From Athripsodes cinereus (taxonomy: Eukaryota; Arthropoda; Insecta; Trichoptera; Leptoceridae), in contig OX388311.1 in assembly GCA_947579605.1 (NCBI GenBank), positions 28,212,951 through 28,276,950 of the forward strand: DNA of 64,000 nt. Reading direction: 5' to 3'. The position numbers and the translations under genes are program-made. Shown here piece by piece: positions 45,329 through 57,382 of this stretch (positions are counted from its first letter, which is position 1; every line of letters begins with the position of its first letter). Under the pieces are notes generated by a model. That model was not told the origin of the DNA, ran no database searches, and saw only the letters and a list, made by a program, of their open reading frames with translations.

Positions 45329-46149
45329 TTTACTAAATAATGAATAAAATAATGAAATATATCAAAAATAAAATTAACGAAATAGCATATTAGCAAATAT
45401 GTACTTATATTAAAAACAGACGTACACGTAAAATAAGTTGTATAGATGTAGAAGAAGTGAAATAAATTTGTAGTAGGGAAAGAGCTGAATGGCGTTCCGT
45501 TCTTTCTGCCATCCCCATCTGGGGTACGACTTGAGGGTGAAGTATAAATAAAAATATTAATACGTAAAATAAATAAGGTAAGAAGAGTATGGAAAGTGTA
45601 AACGGGACACCTTAAAATAATAAATAAATAAATAAATAAAAATAAATTACCTTCTAATATAAAAAATATTCATAACATAAGATCTTAATATTTTTTCCAT
45701 TACTTAACGAAATATTTTTTCCTTGAATTGTAGTAATCTACTATAGCAAATGTAACATAGGTAATGTGAATTTTAGTCTTATACCTTCGCACCTTCTACG
45801 TGTATTGTATAAACTAGCTTTATTGTGTGTAGATGAAAATTTTTATGACATAAAAATCCAATGTTCCGAGCATATCTCATCACTGAATTGGAAATATCAA
45901 AAACACAACCTGCCTTTTACATTATATTACGTCTTGGTCGAGCACACAATTTGCTACATCCAGAGGACGCAATAATGTACTGCATTTAAAGAATAAAAAA
46001 AATACAACCATTAAACAATTTTCATATCAAACAAGAAGAAGTGAAATAATCTCCGTGTTCCTTTCTGAAGGAAAGGTACGGGGCCAATAGTCTTATATAA
46101 GTTGTTCGATATAAGTTCTCAAAAGTAATACTAGTATATATATGTTAAA

Positions 46150-48420
46150 ATTCCACTCCACAGATTGGTGGTGCTGTATTAGGTATGCTCGATAATTTGC
46201 CTAGGGGTCTCTTATAGCAATAGTGCCTGTACTCGTTATTTTGTCTAGGGGGTATCTTTAAGTATAGGTGCCTTTTACTTAACTTTGGCCGAGAGAGGCC
46301 TCTGTGTCATGCTTACCCTTAGTTCCACAAGCAGTCTGGTTACCAGGACCTCTTAACTCTGTCACTTCCTTCTGTATACCAGTTATAACATATTGTATAA
46401 ATTCTTCTTATTACATATCAGAGTAAATTTATAGATATATCCATGTAAACATTCAAAATTATATATCAAGTGCACCACAAGATTATCAAAAGTAGATCAT
46501 AGCTCTCCAGGAATGAGGATAAATTATCTCTATTGATGAAGCCCTTAATCTAGCTCTTTATTGTCTTCATAGCGAGATAGTAGAGTCATCCTGCCTTTGG
46601 TTGGTCAAGGATTCGAACCTCGGCGACGAGAGAATTCAAGTTATAAAATAGGTTATCTGAATTCTACATACAAGGAGGCTAAGAAATGCACTTTAACAAG
46701 ATTAGAAGTACTGAAGCTACTTGTAGGTATAAAATGGATTTCAACAGAAAGATAAATTAAGGTATGTGATTCACATTTATTGTGTACATATATTATATAA
46801 CAAAACAGTTACTTCCAAGGTAAACTTGTATGGAATAATATTCCTTACAATATGAAAGTTATGAAAGTACTGGAGAATTTGTATTGAGATATTAAAACAT
46901 TAAATGATAATAATCGGTTAGTCCAACCTCGGTATTATATATATATATAATCAATACCAGGACTACCATATACCCTTAAATTAATCAAATTGAGCCATTC
47001 ATTCTTCATACAACCTTAAGAGCTTAAATTAATACACAAAGGAAAATCATACTATATCTAGTACTATCATAACATGAACCCGTACATGTGGAGGAAATAT
47101 CATTATATACATTATGCAATATAACATATGAAATACAGTCACTTACAGATGAATAGGTGCGTAGTTGGCGAAATACACAAAGCCATGTAGATTACTGGTG
47201 AAGAAGCAGTTGTACTTTGACGGCAGAGACCAGAGTCGAGAAAGAAAACGTACTCTATTGTCTCTATGGCGAGGGCTGGACATGCCAAGAAGTACGGAGG
47301 TGGGAGTGGAGACAGAACCTGGTAGATTCAGTCCTCAGGACGGAAGATCACTACTTCTCAAGAGGCGTGAGAAATTCCTATACGTTCCTACACTGTTCTC
47401 AGTTATAAAGTAGGGAACGTCACAAATTCACTATTCTTTCCAAGAAAACATGGCAAGTTGTTTAATCGCTCCTCCAACAAAGGCCGTGGCCAGTAAAGTT
47501 GGCAGAGGATTTCTAAAAGCACATGGAATTGAGAGGCACTTATGTATATAACAGCGTCACCGATCACTTGGTACACGACACTAAGTGGTACCCGTAGCAG
47601 TACGCGAATCGCACTCAATATTATTAACCAGAGACTGTAATACTGGGGCAGTTAGTAAAGAACTTTTATGCGGTCACAAACAAGATTAACCTCAATTAAA
47701 ATTGTTCAGGTACAATGAATTAGAACACATCACAATTGTCTAGCGGGTTGGCGGTAAAAGTAGCCACGCCCGAAATGAAATTATATCATAATACTGAATA
47801 CTTCCAGATGTTATTATTACATACCCGTAAGAATAGTTTTATATAACACAGGAAGACTACACGCTTGTTCATATCACTATTACGGCATTCGATATTGATT
47901 ATTAATCATTATTATTGTACACAGATGTTGGAGGCAAAATTAGTCGCGCCCATAACGAATATACAGATTTCGTTAGGATATTATTATTACGACACACAGT
48001 AAGAATAGTTCCATGTAACACCGGAGGATAACACGCTTGTTCATCACAATATTACGGCGTTCGACATTAATTAATTATGGTTAATATTATTATCGTGTCG
48101 GAGCTACGTCGATGGCTGTTCGCGGCCAAGGCAGAGAGGGGACTGCCCTCCCTACGTCTTGCCTAACCCATTGTTAGGGGGTAACTAACTAACGCGTCAT
48201 GCCAATCTTCGGGAGTCGTTGACAAAAATCCGTTGGGAATCACGTGACCTAGCACGAAGTCGAATGCATTATTGGTAAGGAGTGCAAAACTTCGAACACA
48301 CGAAGCTACCCGATGATAAACGACATCGTGTTGAGAGAATATAATATTATTATTATCATTGTCGGTTCGAGTGACGAAAAAGGACAACGAATGATTCTAG
48401 GTACAGTAGCGAATATGAAC
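46150..48420. other. Less AT-rich repeat block, no ORF, partly tandem
   Basis: Composition is visibly richer in G and C than the neighbouring intron. I found no protein similarity in the short frames at 47165-47413, 47403-47618 or 48163-48387. It may be the remains of an LTR element or other large repeat: 'ggattcgaacctcgg' at 46610-46625 resembles a tRNA T-arm or primer-binding site. See the 180 bp direct repeat inside it. Confidence 0.4.
47747..48106 (+). repeat. Two degenerate 180 bp direct repeats
   Basis: 'gttggcggtaaaagtagcc' at 47747 and 'gttggaggcaaaattagtc' at 47927 begin two collinear units. Shared landmarks are 'gcgccc/cgccc', 'tattattac', 'taagaatagtt', 'taacac', 'acacgcttgttcat', and 'attacggc.ttcgacatt'. 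Confidence 0.7.
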
Positions 48421-48908
48421 ATATTACGCGTTGAATATTTTAATGCGTAGCAATTACTCTCGAATATTTACAGAATAAAGTTTAAATACCTCTTCAATGA
48501 GTGGCATAGTACATGTGAGGTAATCATCAAAGTTCATAAAAGAAGAAGCAGTGATCTATAAGAGTTCATCGTCTTGTTTTTGAGCCTATTTATTCATTGA
48601 GTTTCCAGCTGACAATTATACTAATTATTGTAGGCTACCAATCGGATACGAACTACTGTGGGATTTCTTTCATATAAACCGCAATAGCACCGTCTCACAT
48701 TATTATACTAACTGTGTTGCTTTATTTCACCCATTTCAGGGAAGAATTAATTCATACTCACATTTCTTCTTCTCTCATCAACATAATTTTCCATTAACTC
48801 TTAGATAGCTTATCTTTAGCTTCGAGTTTTTTCTAAAACATTTTCCTTTTAGATTTCAATGAATTTAATAATATATATCTACATGTTTATATTACTTTGT
48901 ATTGGCAG

Positions 48909-49031
48909 GTGGATCTATGCTCTCCAAACCCATGCAGTATGCACCACTTTTGTGTGGACAGGGGCAATAACTACTCCTGCGTCTGCCCACGGGGCTATGC
49001 CGGCCCTGAGTGTCTGATGCCCGCAGTTGCG
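48909..49031 (+). CDS. EGF-repeat protein, internal exon c
   Basis: The acceptor TTGGCAG ends at 48908 and donor GTATGT begins at 49032. The exon is 123 bp, phase 0 at both ends, and continues exon b in frame. It encodes one EGF module VDLCSPNPCSMHHFCVDRGN followed by CVCPRGYAGPECLMPAVA. The SxHxxC form is unusual, with Met-His-His between cysteines where most modules have Gly/Asn. The gene must go on past 49031; no downstream exon was recognised in the remaining 15 kb, so the next intron may exceed the window or hold an exon I missed. Confidence 0.88.
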
Positions 49032-51529
49032 GTATGTTCCATTATAACAAAATTAACATTTAGATTACAGCAGTAGAGTAGCGTGGTAGTAGTAGTAATA
49101 CAAATTAGTTTAGTAGCTAGCATTAACATTATTATTATTATCCACACAGTAGGTAAACATTACAGAACATTGTCATTAAATCTTGAAAATAGCCAGTGCA
49201 TAAAATTCATACTGGAAATATTATATCGTTTTATGGCAACTCACTCAAGCGGGTGGCTAGTAGACTAATAGCATGCGTAAACATACTCATAAAATTATTC
49301 TCTCCTTACTAATAAAAGTAAGACAGTAAAAATACACTCATAAACAAAAAACACAACAATTAACAACTGATGCTAATGACTTAAGTACTCGAAAGACGTC
49401 TCTCTCGTGTAGTTTAATCTATAATAATAACGAAACTTTTTCCAATTAATCCAGTTAATAGATGCTAGCATTCTCAATTGCTCCGCATTCAATACAAATG
49501 TCCGCTTGCGACTAATTTATTAATGGTAACAAGTGTCATTTTTCATTCAGGTTTTGAATAGAAGTACCTTTGAATCGCAACAATGCCCATTTTATTTACT
49601 TATTGAATGCATACGGAGAACATTTTCATCTATGATATTTCTTTATAACACCCTATTGATAAAATAATTAAAAATTGTAATTTAAAAACCATTTTAGTAA
49701 TTCTGAGAAAAATTATAGACCTCAATAAAATCTTTATTGCGTACGTTCGTTAAATTAATTAATTAAAATAACCTAATTATTTTGAATGCTTAACGAGCAT
49801 GATCAAAAAATAAAATTCACGTACATTATTTTTTTATCCTCCTTCATCCATTTTCAACCCGTTGGATCCTAGTGAATAATCTTTCAGATTTTTAACTTTT
49901 GAAAATTGTACGGTTCCCACCATAATCGTTCACGGTGAATATTTTATATTATGTGTGTCGCAGTAACGTAGGATTTTCCAAGCAATTTAGTATGTTTGCT
50001 ATGCATTATATGTTTCTTGAAAAGATAGAATACCAATATAATAAATACGAGATATGTACTTTTATACTCTTTCAAACTCTCATTCTTAAATTTCAGGCAC
50101 TAATTCAAGTATTTCAGGTCCACGTTTTGAGTCTTTTTAAATAACTCATCTGGCTGTATTATCCTGAAAACTGTGAATACCGTTGCACCCGTTAATATGC
50201 AAATACTAAAAAACTCATTATTTTTTAGGCAAAATATACGAAGTATTTTCCTTTAATTTATCACATTTCTCTATGAATTGTGGTTAAGTAATAATTTACA
50301 TCAATTTTTTTTTTGCCGCGCAGTATATTTTTGAAATACTTAATTGAGAATTTATCAAAATGTACGAGCATGGTTCTTGAAATTTATTACGGAAATGTTT
50401 ATTCACACACAGAACGCCATGGACACTTAAGCCTAAAATATTGTAAAATGAATGTGAACCCATGTCAAAACTTAATCCGGCTTTTATTTACGTATCTAAA
50501 CAGCATTTTATCCTAAACTCTTTTTAAAACAAGTAGGTATGTATATTTATTTTATTTGTTTACTTATTATTTATTCATCCTATTATACACATAATTAAAC
50601 ACACATATTAACATAAAATATATGAATATACATATTAATATATCTCTGGTGTTTTATTATTATTTTTTATAATATTTGACAACCTTATGGACTAATGAAA
50701 TATATCAAAGAGTTAATTTGTATACATTTCGAAAATGGGCAATGCACGATCTCTTGTATATGATTATAATTGTTTTTGTTTATTTCTACGTGTTGTCTGA
50801 AGTGTGTAATAAATCAATAAAAAAAAATAGAATAGAACATTATACATTTAATAAATGAAAAAAAAACACACGACACCGTCAAACAGACTATGCGGGTCCG
50901 CATGTGCGCCCGATTTAGCAAAGGGACTAGGACTATCCAATCGGCACCCGCAGTAGTCTCAATCGCGACGAGCCGCTACAAACAACACAAATGTATCACG
51001 AAACCCCACAATGCATTCCCCAAAAATAACACAAAGAATCCACACAATGTTGGACCACACAAAGGAATTACAAAACATAATGAAATAGCTTGCGTTCATT
51101 CACTTTAAAGTTTTACAAAATCCCTTAAAGCATTTCTCTTTGGGAGAGATATATTTTCATTTACAAAAATATTTCGCATTGAGTAAGTACATAAATAATC
51201 TGAATATTAATATTTCAGTCCGTTCACAAGTATGTGTGTTTCCTTATAATATGATATAATAGCTCAAGCCAATTTCTCAGCATAACAACAAGAAAAAATA
51301 TGTCACTTTCTGAAAAAAATAATCACACAATTTTTATACTGTATTTCAAATTTCGCAAACATACTAAAAAAATATATTATAACAAATCACAGCAAGTTTT
51401 AAAAAATCACAACCCATAAGTTTGTTTATGATTCAAAAAGTTTGTCAGTATTTCAAGAATAAGAAAGATTCCACATAAAAATTTTGAGACATTTGTAGCA
51501 TTAACAATTTTGTTATATTTTACTGTAAA
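49032..51529 (+). other. Presumed downstream intron, no exon seen
   Basis: AT-rich. A diverged SINE-like 3' piece lies at about 49230-49320 (minus), and one arm of the hairpin family of 17192-17274 at 49390. A short GC-richer patch lies near 50880-51000. The 72-codon frame at 50890 has no recognisable domain. Confidence 0.45.
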
Positions 51530-51860
51530 TCTAATATATGAAATTCTCGTGTCACGGTGTTTGTCATCATACTCCTCCGAAACGGCTGGACCGATTTTGA
51601 TAAAATTTTGTGTGCTTATCAAGGTAGGTCAAAGAATCGGCCAACATCTGTTTTTCATATCCCTAAAAGTTAAAGGTGGTCCACCCTGATATTTTGTTTT
51701 TTGAACAAATTTATTATTTTTATTTTTTTATGGTGAGGTATTAAAAAATACATACAGTCCTAAATTTTCACCCTTTTACCATCAACCCTTATTTTTTAAT
51801 AACGATATTGGTAATCTAGAAAAAATGTATATGGCAAAAAACGTTTGCCGTGTCAGTTAG
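51530..51860 (+). mobile_element. Non-autonomous Helitron, uninterrupted copy
   Basis: 331 bp. Starts TCTAATATATGAAATTCTCG after an A and contains 'cctccgaaacggctggaccg'. It ends with hairpin GGCAAA...TTTGCC (51832-51849) and CAGTTAG before T51861. Collinear with the Helitron parts at 26969-27175 and 28981-29091, it shows the target before LINE insertion. Confidence 0.85.
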
Positions 51861-52123
51861 TATGACATAAATATGAAACCGCTATAATACTGAACCCAAG
51901 GCTTTGACAATGTGTGCATCATCAAATTTTTCATCCATAACCTGGGTGTGAGAACTTGTACAATATTGTTATCTCACCTAAAACCTCAATAATGAAATGC
52001 CACAGTGAATAATTACAGAATACCATCTCCCATCCTTAAACCTTTGGCCTTTGTTAGTGCATTGTAGTCTTATGTACTAGGACTTTTACAAAACCTTCAG
52101 ATACTCGTACCACAGTTAGTACT

Positions 52124-52379
52124 ACTACTATACTATACTATACCATCACGGCATATCCCACAAATGGGGTAGCCAGCAGATCAGCTGCATGTAAGAAACA
52201 TGCAAACTGTCCTCTTCGTGCCAATATAAAATCAAGACATTCAGGATGGGTGGCAAACCTCATCGCTGAATTTGAGATGTAAAATGTCTTATTTTTTTCG
52301 AACACCTGCCTTTTACAGGGCACTCGAAAACTTACGCAGAAGAGTGGGAGACCAATTCTTTACCGGGTGCTCCACGGGA
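52124..52379 (-). mobile_element. TAG-tailed SINE-like element with 16 bp target duplication
   Basis: A 256 bp insert between perfect copies of TACCACAGTTAGTACT (52108-52123 and 52380-52395). On the minus strand it begins ATCCCGTGGAGCACCCGG and ends 'gccgtgatggtatagtatag' plus TAG units. No poly(A). No clear box A/B promoter, though 'ggtgttcgaa' is box-B-like. Long, variable target duplications and a microsatellite 3' tail point to LINE-driven retroposition. Confidence 0.9.
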
Positions 52380-52515
52380 TACCACAGTTAGTACTTTGGG
52401 CTAAAGCAGAAATTTTTATATATAATATTGAGTGTTGAAGGGTGTTTGTGTTGACACTGTGAAAATTCATATTTAATAATTTATAAATACTCTCATTACT
52501 CAGAGTTCTCACAGT

Positions 52516-52557
52516 ACTCTTGAGAATGCCCATTGAAGTGGGCGAAAACGTTAGAGT
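52516..52557 (+). other. Hammerhead-like fold, PLE tail remnant
   Basis: Stem I ACTC (52516-52519)/GAGT (52554-52557), core-like TTGAGAA, T, perfect 5 bp stem II GCCCA (52528-52532)/TGGGC (52539-52543), GAAA (52544-52547), palindromic AACGTT (52547-52552), then A. All helices of the PLE fold are present, but the catalytic CTGATGA is damaged, so it is unlikely to cleave. Confidence 0.5.
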
Positions 52558-53181
52558 TTAAATAGATATAGTGAAAATATAACAGTGTTTTTAATTATTT
52601 ATAAATTATTATAATATTGAGCTATTTTGAGCATCATTTTTCAGTCACTGATAGTAAAACCACTGAAGTTCATTGTGTAATGCCTGAAACTTCTGGATCT
52701 TCTTTCATTCCATCTTACTATCTTAGATTTGCCTTTTCTATTCCGTGTCTTCCATCGTTTGACGAACAGTATATTTTTGGTATTTATGTAAATTTGATAC
52801 GTGAAACTAGATACAATATAATACTAAAAAAAAACAACATTAGGTAGCCAGTAGACCAAGTGCATATAATAAACGATAAGTTCCAATAAGAATTTAACAT
52901 TTAAAATGGGTGGCATCTAATACCTGAATTCAAATGTTTCATTAAAGATTATCAATTTGTTTTACAATGTTGAGAATATTTCTATTGCACAAAGCGCTTT
53001 GATTTTAAGAATGCTTTTACATAACTTAATGTGTTTCTAAGGGGAACGACTTAGGGCAAATTAATGTCTGAAGTCTATAAAATGAAATGAAATGAAACAT
53101 AGTTTAGTTTTTTAAACAATATAAATAAAAAAAAAAACACTCTTTACTATCACTTGATTGATTTATATAAAAATTAGAACC

Positions 53182-53204
53182 TTTCGGACAAACATCCATC
53201 TTCA
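53182..53204 (-). other. Hammerhead-like PLE tail remnant
   Basis: Minus strand: TGAAGA, T, GGA...TCC stem II with a TGTTTG loop, then GAAAGG. Short but in the same order as the other PLE-type folds. The flanks are AT-rich, with no PLE coding sequence. Confidence 0.35.
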
Positions 53205-54202
53205 TTAATGATTACTTACGAAAAGCTTATTATTTTCACAGGTTTATCAATAAAGTGAAAAAGTAAATAGAGTTATTTTTTAATTATTTATAATCTAATG
53301 TTTCGTTTTGGGGAATCCAAGAGTTAAAAAACACTGTATGAAAGCATACCTACACTTTAACAAATAATATCACATATTAAAATCAGTAAAGCATAAATTT
53401 CTATTGGAATTCTGCCAGAAATGGTCATTACACTTCAACTAGTTACATAAATTAAAACAACTCTCAGTTCTGAATGAGTTAAAATGAGAACAGAATCTAA
53501 AAATAATAATATTTTATGAAGACCCTCCGTTTCTGTAAAAAAAAAACAAGTAAAACATAATGAAACAATTAAAATTTCGTTTCAGCAATCCAATTCAGTT
53601 GATTAAAAATATTATTTTTCATTGAGAGAACGAGAGTAATTTTGTTCTGTTGAACAATTAAGTTGAATATTATCATGTCTATATTGTTTTAATATCTTTT
53701 TGACCTATCACCTTTGTAAAAGACATATCTAGATAGTTGAGTATTACAAATATTTCTAATTTAATGTTTTTCGAATATACGTAGTTGAGTTGAGCTATGA
53801 CTTCCTTACTGAATGTTAACTTTATTGATACGCAGTGGAAATTTTGCAAATTTATTACTTGCAGTTTGTCTTCAGGCTACTCAACTTGTGTATGAGTGGC
53901 TGAATGAAGTAGCATACGCAATGGATGCAGGTTTTCGACTATGGAATGGGTTTCCTATACAAACGAAAAGCACATGTATGTAAATGGATATTAGTATTTG
54001 ATAATTCATTCAACAATAAATGGGAAAACTATTAGACAATGCCACTTATTTGTAATACCAGCTATAAAACATCGTTCATATAGGCATTGCAATCGACAAA
54101 TAAATATTTTAGCCCGTTTGTATATATTATGTATGTATGCATGTATGTCCTCAGTAAACTTCGCAATTAGGATAAACAGAGATAAAAATTTTATGAAATT
54201 TT

Positions 54203-54257
54203 ATGAGAACTTGTAAATAGGGTATTATTTAATAATACCCTATTTACAAGTTCTCAT
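54203..54257. repeat. Perfect 55 bp inverted repeat
   Basis: Two 27 bp arms ('atgagaacttgtaaataggg' + 'tattatt' and its exact complement) with a single T between them. It would form a long cruciform or RNA hairpin. It lies in otherwise featureless AT-rich DNA. Confidence 0.9.
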
Positions 54258-54829
54258 CCTCTAGGCAGGTTTTAGGCCAAAAACATTTGAAACATCTCAT
54301 TTAATTGCAAAAATATTACATTTTAATGAGACCATAACAGAAAGTTGATTAATGAATCTATGAAAAGACTTGTGCTAAATAACAGGATTCGATTTATTTA
54401 GAGGTTAAAAACCCTGTTGTTCAGGAGGTGTTATGATTCTTCAGGAGGTGTTTTGCCACAAAATTCTTCCACGAATCTTGAAAAAAAGTTGTCTAGTTAT
54501 TATTATTATTTTACACAGTCAAACATTTTTTTAATTTTAATTAATAAATTTCAAAATGGATGTAACAATAAATACAACAATATTTAACAATACTCGATAA
54601 CTTAATGTTACGGAATTATTTTGGTAATAAAATGTCTGTTTGGTAATAAAAACTCATGATGAAAAAAAACGAATTATTTGATTTAGAATAGTATATCTTG
54701 GGTCATTTTGAGTAGAATGCCTCATCTCTGAATTTAATATGTATAAAGTATTTTTTTTTTTAAATACCTGCCAAGAAAAAAACTTATGAAAATAAGTGAG
54801 ACACCTATTCTTTGCGGGTGCGTACCTAA

Positions 54830-55011
54830 TTTTTTTTTTTTTTTAAAAGATATATCTGGGTTTTGTTATAAACCCAAATACAACTTTATACACCTTCCAC
54901 AGTAAGCTAAAAGCTTGTGTCGTGAAAGGGGAGTTTGCCGGCACCTGGGATCGAACCGCGGACCCCTTGTTCAAGAGGCCGAGACTCTACCTCCAGGCTA
55001 CCGACGAACTC
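54830..55011 (-). repeat. tRNA-derived SINE (family A) beside a SINE-like fragment
   Basis: Full-length minus-strand copy with poly(A) (T run from 54830) and GGTTCGATCCC. Directly left of it (about 54705-54828) is a decayed minus-strand copy of the TAG-tailed family. Confidence 0.8.
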
Positions 55012-55583
55012 TTATTTGAACTATATGCATACAAAAAATGTTACGAATAATTTTGTTTTAAATAATTATGAAATACTTATCTTTGTCATTGAATGCTTGT
55101 ACTTAATAATATTTTAATTTAATTAATTAAATAATTAATTATTTTTCTTCTATACTAAGAATTTTGTCAGTAATATCATTCCAATGTACTTGCATTATGT
55201 ATGTCTTGCTTTATGCAGGTATTACCAATGTTGTAAGCTGGATTTTATCTTGCAGCTTGTTACTTTAGTAGTATTACGGACGTTTATTAATTAGTTATAA
55301 ATGCTTTGTATCCTATAGCTATCCTGTATGTACGGATATGCAATAGGATAATCATGACATGATGGAGATTAGTGGCTTGCAGACGGTGTGGTTTGTGTGA
55401 TAAAGTACTCATGTGGGTACCCCTCACTGTCTAACTAATGATGTACGTACTAAACATGTTACTCGTGTCCATTGTGGATACTCGAGTTGAAACTTAAATG
55501 GACTTAAGCTTCGTAGTATTATGGCGAAAATGATTATTAATTTTCTTTCTACTGTAATGTAATTTATTTAATATATACATCTG

Positions 55584-55776
55584 TTGACACATGGAGATGG
55601 TCGTGGGTTACCACCTTTAGGATTTCTATGTGATTGATTCACAATTTATTTATTGTCTATGGTTGTATCTATATAAACCGTTCGAATCTATGAATTCTCT
55701 CTGTTCAACTTGTCATATTCATGGTGAATTAAAGTACGTTCTCTCTCCAACTTTAACGTGTGTTTTTATATCAAAT
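55584..55776 (+). repeat. Possible solo LTR
   Basis: 'tgttgacacatggagatggt' at 55584, TATATAAACC near 55670, an AATTAAAG near 55730, and an end near 'tttttatatca'. The TG start, TATA box and polyadenylation-like signal suggest an LTR, but I cannot find a flanking target duplication. Confidence 0.3.
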
Positions 55777-56354
55777 CCCCGATCACATTTCCCAAGATAA
55801 GATCCAAAGTTTTCTACCATACCCTCACGGTATATCTCAAAAGTGGTGTTGCAAGTTGACCAGCTGTATATAATAAATATGCAAATTTTTCTCTCCATAT
55901 CAACAAAGTAGGTATAAAGTAATGCTCACACCAATTTTTCTTTTTTTTTGATAAGGTTTTTATTGTTAACGTTGTTAATTTTTTCCACGTATTTATTGTT
56001 GTTATCGTTATTGGTTGCCATTTTTTATGTATTATATTTTATTTACATTTGAAAGGTCGTTGCGCCGTTGATGAATAAATAAATAAATAAACAAATGGAA
56101 GGGTGGCAAGTTTACACCTGGCTTAAACTGACTTTAACATGACACTTAAAAAATTATTGGAAAAGACCAGTATCGGATGCTCTACGGAACACAACCAAAA
56201 AATGAAAAGTCAGTGAACGAAAAATCTAGTGATATTGCGTTATAATAGACAAAATTGTAAGTATATATATGTTAAAGCCATCACGAAATCTACCTGTATA
56301 CATTAATTTTATAAATTTAACTATGAGCTTCTCCACTTATCCCAAATGAATGTC

Positions 56355-56455
56355 TTAATTTCTTGTTGGCACGAAAAGGACGGCTTGCATTTTAATAACA
56401 TGCATCCAATCTGCTGGCCACACCACTTGTGGGATATGCCGTGATGGTATATTAT
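56355..56455 (+). repeat. TAG-tailed SINE-like family, 3' half
   Basis: 'gaatgtcttaatttcttgtt', then 'ggcacgaaaaggacggcttg' and 'acttgtgggatatgccgtga'. A related minus-strand copy with a LINE tail inserted in it spans about 55815-56190. Confidence 0.65.
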
Positions 56456-57148
56456 TTATCGTGTCGAAACCTTGAAAAAAAAACAATCAAACTGATCTCC
56501 AGTAGGAACTGTGCAAAACGCACAGCAGGTGGAAATGCGTCAAAAATATCCTCCATAGTGCAAGTGACAGGGCACAATGGACACTCCAACAAGTGTGGCA
56601 TAGTCTGTGCTGCACCACAGTAGTAGTAGTTATATAATTCTTTCCTAATAAAAGGATTCATGTTTTGCTAAAACGTGATAAACTAAAATTTACACTAAGA
56701 TACGAGTACCTACCCTAAATCACTCGCAAAGAGTATATATAGTCTTGAGATAAAAGAATAGAATACACTAAGATAGAAACAATTAAGTAGATATGTAGTT
56801 GTTAGAAAATATGATCCAACTGGGAATTGAGCACTTCTTTTATTAATCAAACAACCCTTATCTTCTAGAATTGGTATGTGTAAAAAAATAATATTTCCAG
56901 CCACGTTTTTCTCGAAACTAAAGTATGTTCGAATAAAAAAGAAGAGAAATATTAAGGCTACTGATTTTTCTTGTTTGTACATATTCAGTAGATATTTAAT
57001 AGTGGTTTAGATATTCGGCCAAATTGAAAGCCGAATATCCGAATATTTGGTTTATGTCATGACGTTTTTTGCTTATCGAGTACGAGAGTAAAGTTGTGAA
57101 AAGTAGGTAAAACGTAGTAGGCATATTATTTTTATCAGGAACAACTGA

Positions 57149-57260
57149 CATTCTGAACATTCAAAATGAACATTCAAAATAAACATTCTGAACATTCAAA
57201 ATGAACATTCTGAACATTCAAAATGAACATTCTGAACATTCAAAATGGAACATTCAAACT
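57149..57260 (+). repeat. 22 bp minisatellite
   Basis: About five units of 'cattctgaacattcaaaatg' plus 'aa', the first and last imperfect. Confidence 0.85.
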
Positions 57261-57281
57261 GCAAAATGGAACTCGTAAACG

Positions 57282-57382
57282 CGGTCCAATCCCAGGTGCC
57301 GGCAAACTCCCCTTTCACGACATAAACTTTTAGCTAACTGTAAAAGGTGTATAAGGTTGTTTTTAAGGTTTATAACAGAACC
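57282..57382 (+). repeat. tRNA-derived SINE (family A), partial
   Basis: Begins in the box-B region ('gcggtccaatcccaggtgcc') and runs to 'gtttataacagaacc'. Followed at 57408-57465 by a minus-strand family D LINE end ('gaagggcgagtt'). Confidence 0.65.

Larger units (their letters stand above)
39563..48908 (+). other. Intron b-c (9.3 kb)
   Basis: Contains a decayed hammerhead-like fold (41195-41240), (GA)n at 41635-41654, a truncated LINE with target duplication (42054-42798), a hAT-like element (43099-43891), SINE-A and LINE ends (45221-45545), and a less AT-rich repeat block (46150-48420). No EGF exon recognised inside it. Confidence 0.6.

Noticed and set aside
46600..46640. tRNA-like T-arm (ggattcgaacctcgg)
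   Set aside because: No matching 5' acceptor strand at the right distance, so not called as a tRNA; mentioned only as a possible primer-binding-site trace.
47165..47413. 82-codon ORF in the less AT-rich block
   Set aside because: No recognisable domain; overlapping frames of similar length on the same strand suggest chance openness.
50890..51108. 72-codon ORF with basic residues
   Set aside because: No similarity I recognise and no splice signals or neighbours supporting a gene.
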